Assembly: GCF_003997495.1 (NCBI RefSeq)
Contig: NZ_RZRU01000035.1
Span: forward strand, 1 to 52,240
Direction: 5' to 3'
From: Mesorhizobium sp. M7A.F.Ca.US.008.03.1.1
GTDB lineage: Bacteria > Pseudomonadota > Alphaproteobacteria > Rhizobiales > Rhizobiaceae
DNA length: 52,240 nt
Positions 42,409 to 51,052 of the stretch are shown one piece after another. Every line of letters begins with the position of its first letter. Position 1 is the first letter of the stretch. Below the pieces are notes generated by a model. That model saw only the letters and a list, made by a program, of their open reading frames with translations. It did not search any database and was not told the DNA's origin. A program made the position numbers and the translations under genes.

Positions 42409-44448
42409 TTACTCCTTGCGCGGCTTTTCGACCCGACTGCCGGAACCCCACAAGGCGCGCTTCAGCAGGTTGCGCCTGCGCGGGACGAGGTTGATGTCGC
42501 TGACAAGCTTGGCGCCGCCCTCGCGCCGTTCCAGGGTGATCTTGCGGCTGTGGAAGGCTTCCAGCTCGGCCCGGTGCGCCACGCTGATGATGGTGACATC
42601 AGGCAATTCGCGGATCACCGTCGCCATCATGGTGTCCTGGCTCTTCTCGTCGAGCGCCGAGGTTGCTTCATCCAGCACGACGATATCGGGGCGGTGCAGC
42701 AGCAGGCGCGCGAAGGCGAGACGCTGCTTTTCGCCGCCTGACAGCGTCTGGTCCCATGGCGCTTCTTCCTTGATCCTTTCGGCAAGATAGGCAAGGCCGA
42801 CCTTGTCCAGGGCGGCCTTGATCTGTTTGATCGTCCACTTGTCCGCGGCCGCTGGATAGGCGACCGCGCGGCGAAGCGTGCCCGAGGGGATGTAGGGGCG
42901 TTGCGGCAGCATGAACAGTCGCCTGTCGGCGTGGAAATTGACGCTGCCGCCGCCCCATGGCCACAGGCCAGCAACGGCCCGCACCAGCGTCGACTTGCCC
43001 GAGCCGGATTCGCCAGCCACCAGCACACGCTCACCCGGTTCGATCGCAACCTCGGTTTCCTTGACCACAGAGGTGCCGTCGTCGAGCGTGACGGAGAGAT
43101 CGTCGAGGCTGAGCATCGCACCGTCTTCGGTTTCGCCATGCTGGATGCGTCCGAGCGCGTCGCTCTGCTCCGCACGCTCGAGCCCGTCGAGCGACATCAT
43201 CAGCGATGCGATGCGCCGCGCCGAGGCGTTCCAGTCGGCAAGACGCGGGTAGTTGTCGACCAGCCATCCGAACGCGCCCTGCACGATGGCGAAGGCGGAG
43301 GCAGCCTGCATCACCTGTCCGAGCGACATCGAGCCTTCGAGGAATTTCGGCGCGCAAAGCAGGACCGGCACGACCGGCGCAAACAGGCTCGATCCCTGCG
43401 ACACCAGCGCCGTGCGCATGTGCTGGCCCGTCAGCAGCGCCCATTGCCTGAGCACATGGCCGAAATTCCTGTCAATGCCGCTGCGCTCCTCCTCCTCGCC
43501 GCCGAGCAGTGCGATGCTCTCGCCGTTTTCGCGCACCCGCGTCAGCGTATAGCGGAATTCGGCTTCCGCCTGGTTCTTCTGCTCGGAGAGCCGGACGAAA
43601 TGGCGGCCGATGACCACCATCGACGTGGAGGTGATGGCGGCATAGATGACCGCGGTGATGACGAGGAAGCCAGGAATGGTCAGGTTTTCGCCGCCGATCG
43701 GCAAAGTGAGCGCGCCGCCGATCGTCCACAGCACCACGATGAAGGTCGAGGCCGACAGGAACGCGTTGAGGACGCCGGAGATGAAATCGACGGGTGACTC
43801 GGTGGCGATCCGCAAATCCTCCGTGAGACGGGCTTCGGGATTCGAGTGGTCTCCGGCGACGAGGTTCAACTGATAGTAGCGGCCATTGGCGAGCCAGCGT
43901 GCGATGACGGCGGTGGTCAGCCAGGAACGCCAGCGGCGCTGGATTGTCATGCGCAGATAGACCTGCGCGACCACAAGGCCCGCATTTCCAGCCACGAGCG
44001 GCAGGAATATGGCGCTGAGCCCATAGACGGTGTGGACGTTGCGTTGCTCGATGGCGTCGAAGAACGCGCGGTTCCAGACGTTGATTCCGTACTGAAAGCC
44101 GACATTGACGCAGATCAGGATCAACAGCCCGATCGTGAGCGGCCAGGCAAGCCCATCGCCGCGCCGGGCCCAATAGCCGCGCCCACTGATCCAGAAACGC
44201 CGTAGAAGGTATTTCCTGCGCGCCTGCTCGGCCTCTTCGGGCGTCAGTTGCGGATCGGGCTCGACAGCCTCCGGCGGCGGCCCCGGCTGGCCGTCGACCT
44301 CCGGGGCAGCTTCGGCAGTCGGCAGCTTTTTTTCGCGCAAATCCTCGTGGCGCGGCCTCTGGTCACGCGGCGCTTGCTGTCGCGGCTTCAAGGCACCGCG
44401 CGGTTTGATGCCGTCGGCCTGTTTCAATTTGGGTTTCGCCTCGGACAT
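42409..44448 (-). CDS. ABC transporter permease/ATPase, YddA/BclA-like
   Basis: A 679-residue half-transporter with fused domains. A charged, Pro-rich cytosolic N-terminus (about 80 residues) is followed by a transmembrane domain of the SbmA/BacA-related ABC_membrane_2 type (about 95-400). The ATPase domain has Walker A GESGSGKST, signature LSGGEKQRLA and Walker B IVVLDEATSALD. I start at the ATG at 44448. Family members include E. coli YddA and BclA, a peptide importer needed for bacteroid differentiation in Bradyrhizobium. Substrate is not deducible here. It follows nagA by 62 bases on the same strand. Confidence 0.88.
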   Translation of the reverse strand: MSEAKPKLKQADGIKPRGALKPRQQAPRDQRPRHEDLREKKLPTAEAAPEVDGQPGPPPEAVEPDPQLTPEEAEQARRKYLLRRFWISGRGYWARRGDGLAWPLTIGLLILICVNVGFQYGINVWNRAFFDAIEQRNVHTVYGLSAIFLPLVAGNAGLVVAQVYLRMTIQRRWRSWLTTAVIARWLANGRYYQLNLVAGDHSNPEARLTEDLRIATESPVDFISGVLNAFLSASTFIVVLWTIGGALTLPIGGENLTIPGFLVITAVIYAAITSTSMVVIGRHFVRLSEQKNQAEAEFRYTLTRVRENGESIALLGGEEEERSGIDRNFGHVLRQWALLTGQHMRTALVSQGSSLFAPVVPVLLCAPKFLEGSMSLGQVMQAASAFAIVQGAFGWLVDNYPRLADWNASARRIASLMMSLDGLERAEQSDALGRIQHGETEDGAMLSLDDLSVTLDDGTSVVKETEVAIEPGERVLVAGESGSGKSTLVRAVAGLWPWGGGSVNFHADRRLFMLPQRPYIPSGTLRRAVAYPAAADKWTIKQIKAALDKVGLAYLAERIKEEAPWDQTLSGGEKQRLAFARLLLHRPDIVVLDEATSALDEKSQDTMMATVIRELPDVTIISVAHRAELEAFHSRKITLERREGGAKLVSDINLVPRRRNLLKRALWGSGSRVEKPRKE

Positions 44449-44510
44449 ACGCTCCGACAACGACCTCAAAATCAAAAGGTTTCATGACGTCAGCCGACTT
44501 GAACCTGAAA

Positions 44511-45689
44511 TCAACGCGTGGTGTCGGAGCCGGCCGCAAAAACCTTTTCGCCGCCGATCCAGACGCCCTTCGTGTCGAGATCGTCCGACAGCGCGACAAT
44601 ATCCGCAGCCGTGCCGTTGGCGAATCGACCAAGCCGGTGCGACTGGCCGATTGCTTGCGCCGGATAGAGAGAGGCCATGCGCAAGGCCTCGGAAAGCTCG
44701 ACCCCGACGACGCGGTGCATGAAACGAACGGCCGAGATCATATCGAGATCGGCGCCCGCCAGCGTTCCGTCGGCAAGCCTCAGGCTGCCATCCCTTCGAT
44801 AGATGGTGCGGCCGTTGAGCGTGAACGACATCATGTCGGTGCCGATTGTCGCCATGGCGTCGGTGACCAGCACGATCCGGGCCGGTCCCTGCTTGGCGCG
44901 CAGTGCGATCTTGATGGTGGCCGGATCGACATGGATGCCGTCGGCGATGAGACCGGCCGACAAGGTCCCGATGTCGATGGCCGCGCCGACCAGTCCGGGC
45001 TCGCGGTTGCCGATCTGGCTCATCGCATTGAACAGATGGGTGACCATCGAGGCGCCGGCCGCGGCAAAGGCGCTGGCGGTGGCATAGCCGGTATCGGAAT
45101 GGCCAAGGCTGACGATGATGCCGGCCTTGGCGAGTGCCGCGACACGCGCCGGCTCGACGGATTCAGGGGCAATGGTGGTGAGCAGCACCGGCAGTTTTTG
45201 CCGCGCGGCGATCAGCATCGCCTGATCGGCATCCGTCATCGGCCGGATCAGCGCCGGATCATGTGCGCCCTTGCGGGCGACCGACAGATGCGGGCCTTCG
45301 AGATGCAGCCCGAGAAACCCAGGCACCCTTTGGCGCGCCGCTGCCTCGCCGGCGGCGACAGCGGCGGCCGTGATTGCGGGCGTGTCGGTGATCAGCGTCG
45401 GCAGCAGCGCCGTCGTGCCGAAGGGCGCGTGCGCGCGGCAGATGGTCTCGATGGAAGCGACATCGGGATGGTCGTTGAGCATGACGCCGCCGCCGCCATT
45501 GACCTGCACATCTACAAAGCCCGGCGTCAGCGTGCCGCCACCGGTGTCGACGACGCGGATCTCCGAGGGGATGGCCCCGGTGGGCAAAATGGCCTCGACG
45601 AGACCGTCGCGCAGGACAAGTGCGTGGCCTTCATGCCAGTCGTCGCCGTCGAAAATCCGGGCGCCAGTCAGGGCAAAGCGATCGCTCAT
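44511..45689 (-). CDS. nagA: N-acetylglucosamine-6-phosphate deacetylase
   Basis: A 392-residue amidohydrolase removing acetate from GlcNAc-6-phosphate. Metal and catalytic residues are recognisable in PGFVDVQVNGGGG, GLHLEGPHLS, SLGHSDTGY, THLFNAMSQ and the catalytic Asp in VLVTDAMATIG. It overlaps the SIS deaminase gene by four bases and is the terminal gene of the minus-strand amino-sugar operon. Cytosolic. Confidence 0.96.
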   Translation of the reverse strand: MSDRFALTGARIFDGDDWHEGHALVLRDGLVEAILPTGAIPSEIRVVDTGGGTLTPGFVDVQVNGGGGVMLNDHPDVASIETICRAHAPFGTTALLPTLITDTPAITAAAVAAGEAAARQRVPGFLGLHLEGPHLSVARKGAHDPALIRPMTDADQAMLIAARQKLPVLLTTIAPESVEPARVAALAKAGIIVSLGHSDTGYATASAFAAAGASMVTHLFNAMSQIGNREPGLVGAAIDIGTLSAGLIADGIHVDPATIKIALRAKQGPARIVLVTDAMATIGTDMMSFTLNGRTIYRRDGSLRLADGTLAGADLDMISAVRFMHRVVGVELSEALRMASLYPAQAIGQSHRLGRFANGTAADIVALSDDLDTKGVWIGGEKVFAAGSDTTR

Positions 45690-46723
45690 ACTGTCTCCGT
45701 CACCTTGCGAAGATTGCGCGGCGCGTCCGGGTCGAGACCGCGATGGCGGGCAAAGGCCTCGACGAACATGTAGAAGGAGACGATCAGCGTCAGCGGATCG
45801 GTCAGCGGATGGCCGGTGGCGACATGCGGCAGGCGCACGGCGCGTTTGGCAAGTGCAGAGGTGACGAACACCGGCGCGCCCTTGGCCGCCAGGCTGTCGG
45901 CGGCCTCGGCAATGGACGGTTCGGAGGCGTCGCGCGCGGCCAGCGCCAGCACCGGAAAATCGGGGCCGATCAGCGCCAGCGGGCCGTGCATGACCTCGGC
46001 GGCGCTGTAGGCCTCGGCATGCATGCCGCAGGTCTCCTTGAATTTCAGCGCCGCTTCATTGGCCATCGCCGCCGACGGTCCGCGGCCGAGGATGAACAGC
46101 GACTTCTGCTTCTCGATCGTCTCAGAGAGCACGCTCATCCAGTCGCAGGCGATCGCCTTGCCGAAATGCTCCGGCAGGCGGGCAAGCGCCGCCAGCAACG
46201 CATCGTCGCCCGTGGCATGCGCCATCAGAGCGAGGCCGGCGACGGCCGAATTGATGAAGGTCTTGGTGGCCGCGACGCTGCGCTCGGGCCCGGCCAGGAT
46301 ATCGATCGCATAGTCCGAAGCACGCGCCAGCGGCGAATCGGCGGTGTTGGTGATGGCGACGGTCAGCGCACCCCCCTCCCGCGCGGTTTCGGCCATGGCG
46401 ACGATATCGGGGCTCTTGCCCGACTGCGAGATCGCCAGGCAGGCCGAGCCGGCGAGCCTGAGCTTGCGGCCATAGATCGAGGCGATCGACGGTCCAACCG
46501 ATGCCACGGCCAGGCCCGCCGTCAGCTCGACGGCATATTTCATGAAGGTGGCGGCATGGTCGGACGAGCCGCGCGCCACGGTGACGACGAACTGCGGGTC
46601 GCGTTCGCGGATGCCGCGCCCGGCCTCGGTCAGCACCGCGCCAGAGCCGTCGAGCAGGCGGGCGACCGCTTGCGGGACCTCCTCGATCTCGCGCCGCATG
46701 TGGGTCATTTCTGTCGTGCTCAT
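45686..46723 (-). CDS. SIS-domain glucosamine-6-phosphate deaminase (NagB-II type)
   Basis: A 345-residue protein with two SIS domains: the first has VARGSSDHAATFMKYAVE and ISQSGKSPDIV, the second FILGRGPSAAMANEAALKFKE and HGPLALI. It lacks the glutamine amidotransferase part of GlmS. Proteins of this form (NagB-II/GlmS-like) deaminate glucosamine-6-phosphate to fructose-6-phosphate in organisms without classical NagB. This is the step after NagA, whose gene it overlaps by four bases. It also overlaps the regulator gene on the other side. Confidence 0.92.
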   Translation of the reverse strand: MSTTEMTHMRREIEEVPQAVARLLDGSGAVLTEAGRGIRERDPQFVVTVARGSSDHAATFMKYAVELTAGLAVASVGPSIASIYGRKLRLAGSACLAISQSGKSPDIVAMAETAREGGALTVAITNTADSPLARASDYAIDILAGPERSVAATKTFINSAVAGLALMAHATGDDALLAALARLPEHFGKAIACDWMSVLSETIEKQKSLFILGRGPSAAMANEAALKFKETCGMHAEAYSAAEVMHGPLALIGPDFPVLALAARDASEPSIAEAADSLAAKGAPVFVTSALAKRAVRLPHVATGHPLTDPLTLIVSFYMFVEAFARHRGLDPDAPRNLRKVTETV

Positions 46724-47502
46724 GGTCGGCCCTCTTCGCTCGGCCCTGTCAGCCGCAGTTCGGCGACGAAATCATAGGCGTCGCCGCGGTAGATGGAGCG
46801 GGTGAATTCGATCACCTTGCCGCTCGCCAGATAGGAGATGCGTTCGATGTGCAGGCCGGCGATGCCTGGCGGCACTTCGAGCAGACGCGCGTCGCTGTCG
46901 CCGAGATTGGCGGCGGAAATGCGCTGCACGGCGCGCACCGGCCGGTTGCCGGTCAATTCCAACGCCGCATAGAGCGAGGAGCCTATATCGGCCGGGTCGG
47001 GCAAGACGCTGGCCGACAGCGAGGCGCGCTCGATCGCCAGCGGCGTGTCGTTGGCAATGCGCAGGCGCGCCACCCGCGCCACCAGTTCGCTCGACGACAG
47101 GCCGAGCACCATCATTTCGTCGGGCGAAGGTGCGTAAAGCCCGCGGTCGAGCCATGCCGAACGCACAGCCATGCCGCGCCGCGCCATGTCCTCGGTGAAC
47201 GAGGTCAGCCGTGACAGCGACTGTTCGACACGCTCCATGCGTGGCGCCACGAAGGTCCCGGAGCCGTGGCGCTGCACCAGAATGCCGCCCTTGACCAGGT
47301 CCTGCACCGCCTTGCGCACGGTAACCCGCGAAATGTCGGCCTTGGTGGCGATGTCGCGCTCGGAGGGCAGCGCGTCGCCGGGCCCGATCAGGCCGCGATT
47401 GACCGCGTCTTCGATGCTTTTGCGAAGCTGCAGATAAAGCGGCGCGCCGCTTTGCGCCTGATGTTTCAGCGTGGCGAAGATCTGGTCGGCGGCCTCGCTC
47501 AT
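46720..47502 (-). CDS. GntR/UTRA family regulator of amino-sugar genes (NagR-like)
   Basis: A 260-residue regulator. The winged helix contains LPSERDIATKADISRVTVRKAVQDLV, and the UTRA ligand domain starts near residue 85 (LSRLTSFTEDMARRGM) with VARLRIANDTPLAIERASL typical of the HutC/NagR group. UTRA domains of this type bind phosphorylated amino sugars. GGAGG precedes the ATG at 47502. It is embedded in the operon, overlapping both neighbours by four bases. The TGGTATT arrays in the divergent promoter region are its likely targets. Confidence 0.9.
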   Translation of the reverse strand: MSEAADQIFATLKHQAQSGAPLYLQLRKSIEDAVNRGLIGPGDALPSERDIATKADISRVTVRKAVQDLVKGGILVQRHGSGTFVAPRMERVEQSLSRLTSFTEDMARRGMAVRSAWLDRGLYAPSPDEMMVLGLSSSELVARVARLRIANDTPLAIERASLSASVLPDPADIGSSLYAALELTGNRPVRAVQRISAANLGDSDARLLEVPPGIAGLHIERISYLASGKVIEFTRSIYRGDAYDFVAELRLTGPSEEGRP

Positions 47503-48380
47503 CGAGCCGCCTCCGCGTGTCCGGCGAAAAGGCGGACCGCCATCTGCACCGCGCCGCCCAGCGCGTCGTCGAGCGGCGGCTTCAGCAGCGCCCGGTAGCG
47601 GGCAGACAGGCGCGGCGCGTAAAGCGGCGCCAGCCCACCGAGCAGGCACAGCGGCGCGTCGTCGGCGAGATCGAGCGCGCCGAGCGAAGCTTCGACGTCG
47701 GCGACCACCCTGTCGAGGATCCAGTTGGCGACGCTGTCGCCCTTCTCTGCGTGTTCAAACACCTTGGGCGCGAAGCCGCCGAAATCGCCTGGCTTGGCAT
47801 TGGTGGTGAATTCGACCACGTCCTCCGGGTTGTTGCGGAAAACCCCCAGCATGCTCTGCGTCAGCGGCGAGCCCGCGCGGACGCCGTCATAGGCAAGCAG
47901 TGTCTGTTCGAGCAGGTCGCGACCGATACGGGCGCCGCTGCCCTGGTCGCCAACCTGGAAGCCCCAGCCGCCGATGGCCCGCGATTTGCCGTTCTTGCGC
48001 GCCATATAGGCCGTGCCGGTGCCGAGGATCGCCATGGCGCCGTCACCGGAGCCGACAGCGCCCTCCAGAGCGATCTCGGCGTCGGTCTCGACACGGCTGA
48101 TGCTGAACGGCAGGATCGCCTCGAGCTGCTGACGGTAGGTGCCGACATTGGCGCCGGCAAGGCCGAGAATTGCGGGCGTTTGCGGGATCAGTTCCGCATC
48201 CTGCCCGGCGGCGAGAAACGCCTGCCGCGCGGCCTCGACGATGTTCGAGCGGGCGCCGGTAAGGTCGGTGCGGATGTTGGCGGCGCCGCTTTTGGCGCGG
48301 CCGATCACCGTGCCGTCCGCCGTTGCCAGGGCGGCCCTGCAGCTGGTGCCGCCACCATCGATTCCGAGCACGAAATTCAC
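47499..48380 (-). CDS. N-acetylglucosamine kinase (BadF/BadG ATPase family)
   Basis: A 293-residue sugar kinase of the ROK-unrelated BadF/BadG/BcrA group, like eukaryotic and bacterial GlcNAc kinases. Phosphate-binding motifs are VLGIDGGGTSCRAAL at the N-terminus and AILGTGTAYMAR, with GGWGFQVGDQGSGA in the middle. I start at the GTG at 48380 because GGAGGAG lies seven bases upstream. It should phosphorylate GlcNAc (possibly also MurNAc-derived sugars) to feed NagA. It is the first gene of the minus-strand operon and divergent from murQ. Confidence 0.88.
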   Translation of the reverse strand: MNFVLGIDGGGTSCRAALATADGTVIGRAKSGAANIRTDLTGARSNIVEAARQAFLAAGQDAELIPQTPAILGLAGANVGTYRQQLEAILPFSISRVETDAEIALEGAVGSGDGAMAILGTGTAYMARKNGKSRAIGGWGFQVGDQGSGARIGRDLLEQTLLAYDGVRAGSPLTQSMLGVFRNNPEDVVEFTTNAKPGDFGGFAPKVFEHAEKGDSVANWILDRVVADVEASLGALDLADDAPLCLLGGLAPLYAPRLSARYRALLKPPLDDALGGAVQMAVRLFAGHAEAAR

Positions 48381-48402
48381 GCGATTTCTCCTCCGGGCGG
48401 AT

Positions 48403-48422
48403 AATACCAATAAAATACCAAT
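48403..48422 (-). promoter_or_regulatory. operator pair before GlcNAc kinase
   Basis: Two copies of AATACCAAT (48403-48411 and 48414-48422) are spaced 11 bases start to start. On the minus strand they read ATTGGTATT. They lie 23 bases upstream of the kinase start codon and match the TGGTATT repeats on the murQ side, so they are likely bound by the NagR-like protein. Confidence 0.65.
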
Positions 48423-48537
48423 AGCCAAGGGTTAATTTCCGCTTCAAAAAGATTAAGCAGCATTTTATTGAAAAATCTGCGCATTTCGTCTGCCCAGCGA
48501 TTTCCGGCCAGCGAATTCGTTAATGCGTGTGGACAAG

Positions 48538-48566
48538 TGGTATTTTTTTGGTATTGTTCTGGTATT
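48538..48566 (+). promoter_or_regulatory. triple operator before murQ
   Basis: TGGTATT occurs at 48538, 48549 and 48560, each exactly 11 bases apart, about one turn of DNA. The last copy runs into the GGAGG of the murQ ribosome site. Together with the inverted pair at 48403-48422 this gives five copies in the divergent intergenic region. Confidence 0.65.
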
Positions 48567-48578
48567 GGAGGAACCGGG

Positions 48579-49538
48579 ATGGCCGAAACGCGCACCGAAG
48601 CGCTTCACAAAAATGCCGAGGGGCTGGATATCCAGACCCCCGACGCCATCCTTTCCTATTTGGCCGATGCGCAGATCGAAGCTGCCAAGGTCGTGCGCCA
48701 TGCCGTTCCATCCATCGCCAGGGCCGCCGAGATCATCGCCGGCAGGCTGAAGAGCGGCGGCAAGCTTGCCTACGCCGCGGCCGGCAGCTCAGGCCTGATG
48801 GCACTGGCCGATGCGCTGGAGCTGCCGGGCACCTTCGGCATTCACCGCGACCGCATCGCTATCCTGATCGCCGGCGGCGACGACGCTTTCCGCACGCTGG
48901 CCGGCGGGCCGGAAGACGATACCGAGGAGGCCGCGGCAGCGGTCGCCAAGGCCGGCCTCGGCAAGGGCGACTGCCTGATCGCCATTTCCGCCAGCGGCAC
49001 GACGCCCTATGCGGTGCGGGCCATCGAGGAAGCGGCTCGCCGTGGCGCCGCCACCATCGGCATCGCCAACAACAGGGACTCTGCGCTGCTGCGCCAGGCA
49101 CAAACCGCCATCCTGCTCGAAACGCCGCCGGAGCTGATCGCCGGCTCGACGCGCATGGGCGCCGGCACTGCCCAGAAGATCGCGCTCAACATGCTGTCGA
49201 CGCTGACCGCCATCCATCTCGGCCATGTGCATGACGGCTACATGGTCAATCTCATGGCCGACAATATCAAGCTGCGCGACCGCGCGGCGCGCATCGTCGC
49301 CGCCGTCAGCGGGCGCGGCACGGACGAAGCGGCCCGCCTGCTCGAGAAGAGCGGCGGCGCGGTCAAGACCGCCATTCTGCTTGCCGCCGGCGCCGGCAGC
49401 GCCGATGCGGCCGAGAAACTGCTGGAAGGGACCGGCCAGAAACTGCGGCCGGCACTTTCCGCGATCGAGGGGAGCAAGGGCTCCAACGCCCCCGTTCTCA
49501 TCAAAACCGAACCTGAAAAAGGTCAACAGGGAGACTGA
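48579..49538 (+). CDS. murQ: N-acetylmuramic acid 6-phosphate etherase
   Basis: A 319-residue SIS-domain lyase that removes lactate from MurNAc-6-phosphate to give GlcNAc-6-phosphate. Typical stretches are TPDAILSYLADAQ, AAGSSGLMALADA, AISASGTTPYAV and ELIAGSTRMGAGTAQKIALNMLST. GGAGG is eight bases before the ATG at 48579; earlier in-frame codons would overlap the operators. It forms an operon with the solute-binding protein, two bases downstream. It links cell-wall sugar recycling to the Nag genes across the divergent promoter. Confidence 0.95.
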   Translation: MAETRTEALHKNAEGLDIQTPDAILSYLADAQIEAAKVVRHAVPSIARAAEIIAGRLKSGGKLAYAAAGSSGLMALADALELPGTFGIHRDRIAILIAGGDDAFRTLAGGPEDDTEEAAAAVAKAGLGKGDCLIAISASGTTPYAVRAIEEAARRGAATIGIANNRDSALLRQAQTAILLETPPELIAGSTRMGAGTAQKIALNMLSTLTAIHLGHVHDGYMVNLMADNIKLRDRAARIVAAVSGRGTDEAARLLEKSGGAVKTAILLAAGAGSADAAEKLLEGTGQKLRPALSAIEGSKGSNAPVLIKTEPEKGQQGD

Positions 49539-49540
49539 GC

Positions 49541-50800
49541 ATGACAACGAAACTACTGACGGCACTGCTTCTGGGCACCAGCATTCTCGGCTCGGCCGGG
49601 GTTGCCTATGCCGACGACGTAACGCTCAACATCGAAAGCTGGCGCGGCGACGACCTTGCCATCTGGAAGGACAAGCTGATCCCGGCTTTCGAAGCCAAGA
49701 ACCCGGGCATCAAGGTGGTGTTCGCGCCGTCGGCTCCGACCGAATATGACGCAGCACTCGGCGCCAAGCTCGCCGCCGGCTCGGCGGGCGACCTGATCAC
49801 CTGCCGTCCGTTCGACAAGTCGCTTGAGCTGTTCAAGAAGGGCAACCTGGCCGACCTGTCGGCGCTGCCCGGCATGGAGAACTTCTCAGCCGTGGCCAAA
49901 TCCGCCTGGCAGACCGACGACGGCAAGGCGAGCTTCTGCGTGCCGATGGCCTCGGTCATCCACGGCTTCATCTACAACAAGGACGCCTTCGACAAGCTCG
50001 GCATCAAGGTGCCGGAGACCCGCGACGAGTTCTTCGCCGCGCTCGACAAGATCAAGGCCGACGGCACCTACATCCCGATGGCGATGGGCACCAAGGATCT
50101 CTGGGAAGCCGCGACCATGGGCTACCAGAACATCGGCCCCAACTACTGGAAGGGCGAGGACGGCCGCGCGGCGCTGATCAAGGGCGATCAGAAGCTGACC
50201 GACAAGGACTGGGTCGCGCCGTATGAGGAACTGGCCAAGTGGAAGCCTTATCTCGGCGATGGCTTCGAGGCGCAGACCTATCCGGATAGCCAGAACCTGT
50301 TCACGCTCGGCCGCGCCGCCATCTACCCGGCCGGCTCGTGGGAAATCGGCCTGTTCAACACCCAGGCGCAGTTCAAGATGGGCGCCTTCCCGCCCCCGGT
50401 CGAGAAGGCCGGCGACACCTGCTACATCTCCGACCATACCGATATCGGCATGGGCCTGAATGCGGCTTCGAAGAACGTCGATGCAGCCAAGACCTTCCTG
50501 TCCTGGGTCGCCTCGCCGGACTTCGCCACCATCTACGCCAACGCGCTGCCGGGCTTCTTCAGCCTGAACTCCTCGCCGGTGAAGATGGAAGATCCGCTGG
50601 CGCAGGAATTCGTCTCCTGGCGCGGCAAGTGCAAGTCGACGATCCGCTCGACCTACCAGATACTGTCGCGCGGCACGCCGAACCTCGAGAACGAGACCTG
50701 GGTTGAATCGGCCAACGTCATCAACGGCACCGATACGCCGGAAGCCGCGGCCAAGAAGCTGCAGACCGGTCTCGACAGCTGGTATCATCCAGCCAAGTAA
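49541..50800 (+). CDS. sugar ABC transporter substrate-binding protein
   Basis: A 419-residue extracellular solute-binding protein of family 1. The signal peptide (LLTALLLGTSILGSAGVAYA) is followed by DDVTLNIESWRGDDL. Internal segments such as AAGSAGDLITCRPFDKS and YPAGSWEIGLFN are typical of the oligosaccharide/polyol group. The context (murQ, nag genes) suggests GlcNAc, chitobiose, or an anhydro-amino-sugar as ligand. There is no lipobox Cys, so it is a free periplasmic protein. A strong stem-loop follows. Confidence 0.92.
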   Translation: MTTKLLTALLLGTSILGSAGVAYADDVTLNIESWRGDDLAIWKDKLIPAFEAKNPGIKVVFAPSAPTEYDAALGAKLAAGSAGDLITCRPFDKSLELFKKGNLADLSALPGMENFSAVAKSAWQTDDGKASFCVPMASVIHGFIYNKDAFDKLGIKVPETRDEFFAALDKIKADGTYIPMAMGTKDLWEAATMGYQNIGPNYWKGEDGRAALIKGDQKLTDKDWVAPYEELAKWKPYLGDGFEAQTYPDSQNLFTLGRAAIYPAGSWEIGLFNTQAQFKMGAFPPPVEKAGDTCYISDHTDIGMGLNAASKNVDAAKTFLSWVASPDFATIYANALPGFFSLNSSPVKMEDPLAQEFVSWRGKCKSTIRSTYQILSRGTPNLENETWVESANVINGTDTPEAAAKKLQTGLDSWYHPAK

Positions 50801-50813
50801 GAGCTCAGGCAAC

Positions 50814-50845
50814 GGAGCCGGCCGGGCGCATGCCTGGCCGGTTCC
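50814..50845 (+). other. stem-loop between binding-protein and permease genes
   Basis: GGAGCCGGCCGGGC (50814-50827) pairs with GCCTGGCCGGTTCC (50832-50845) over 14 positions, including two G-U pairs, with a GCAT loop. It is placed as in many ABC operons, where it protects the binding-protein mRNA and lowers permease expression. The rest of 50846-51052 contains a weaker inverted repeat near 50908-50933 and no gene I can support. Confidence 0.65.
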
Positions 50846-51052
50846 GGACCACCCTGATCATCCAGAGTGCGTCCATTCAGATAGCGATTGTCGGCACCGC
50901 CTCTCGGCCTTACCCTCCCTTTGTGGGGAAAGGCTAGCTGATCAGTCGCAGGCCTTTGTTCTTGCCGCATCGGGCGAGAATGTTCGGGCTGTGCATCGAG
51001 GCATCATCTAGATCACACCCTTTGGAACCGAGAGACGGCGGGGACCGAACTC

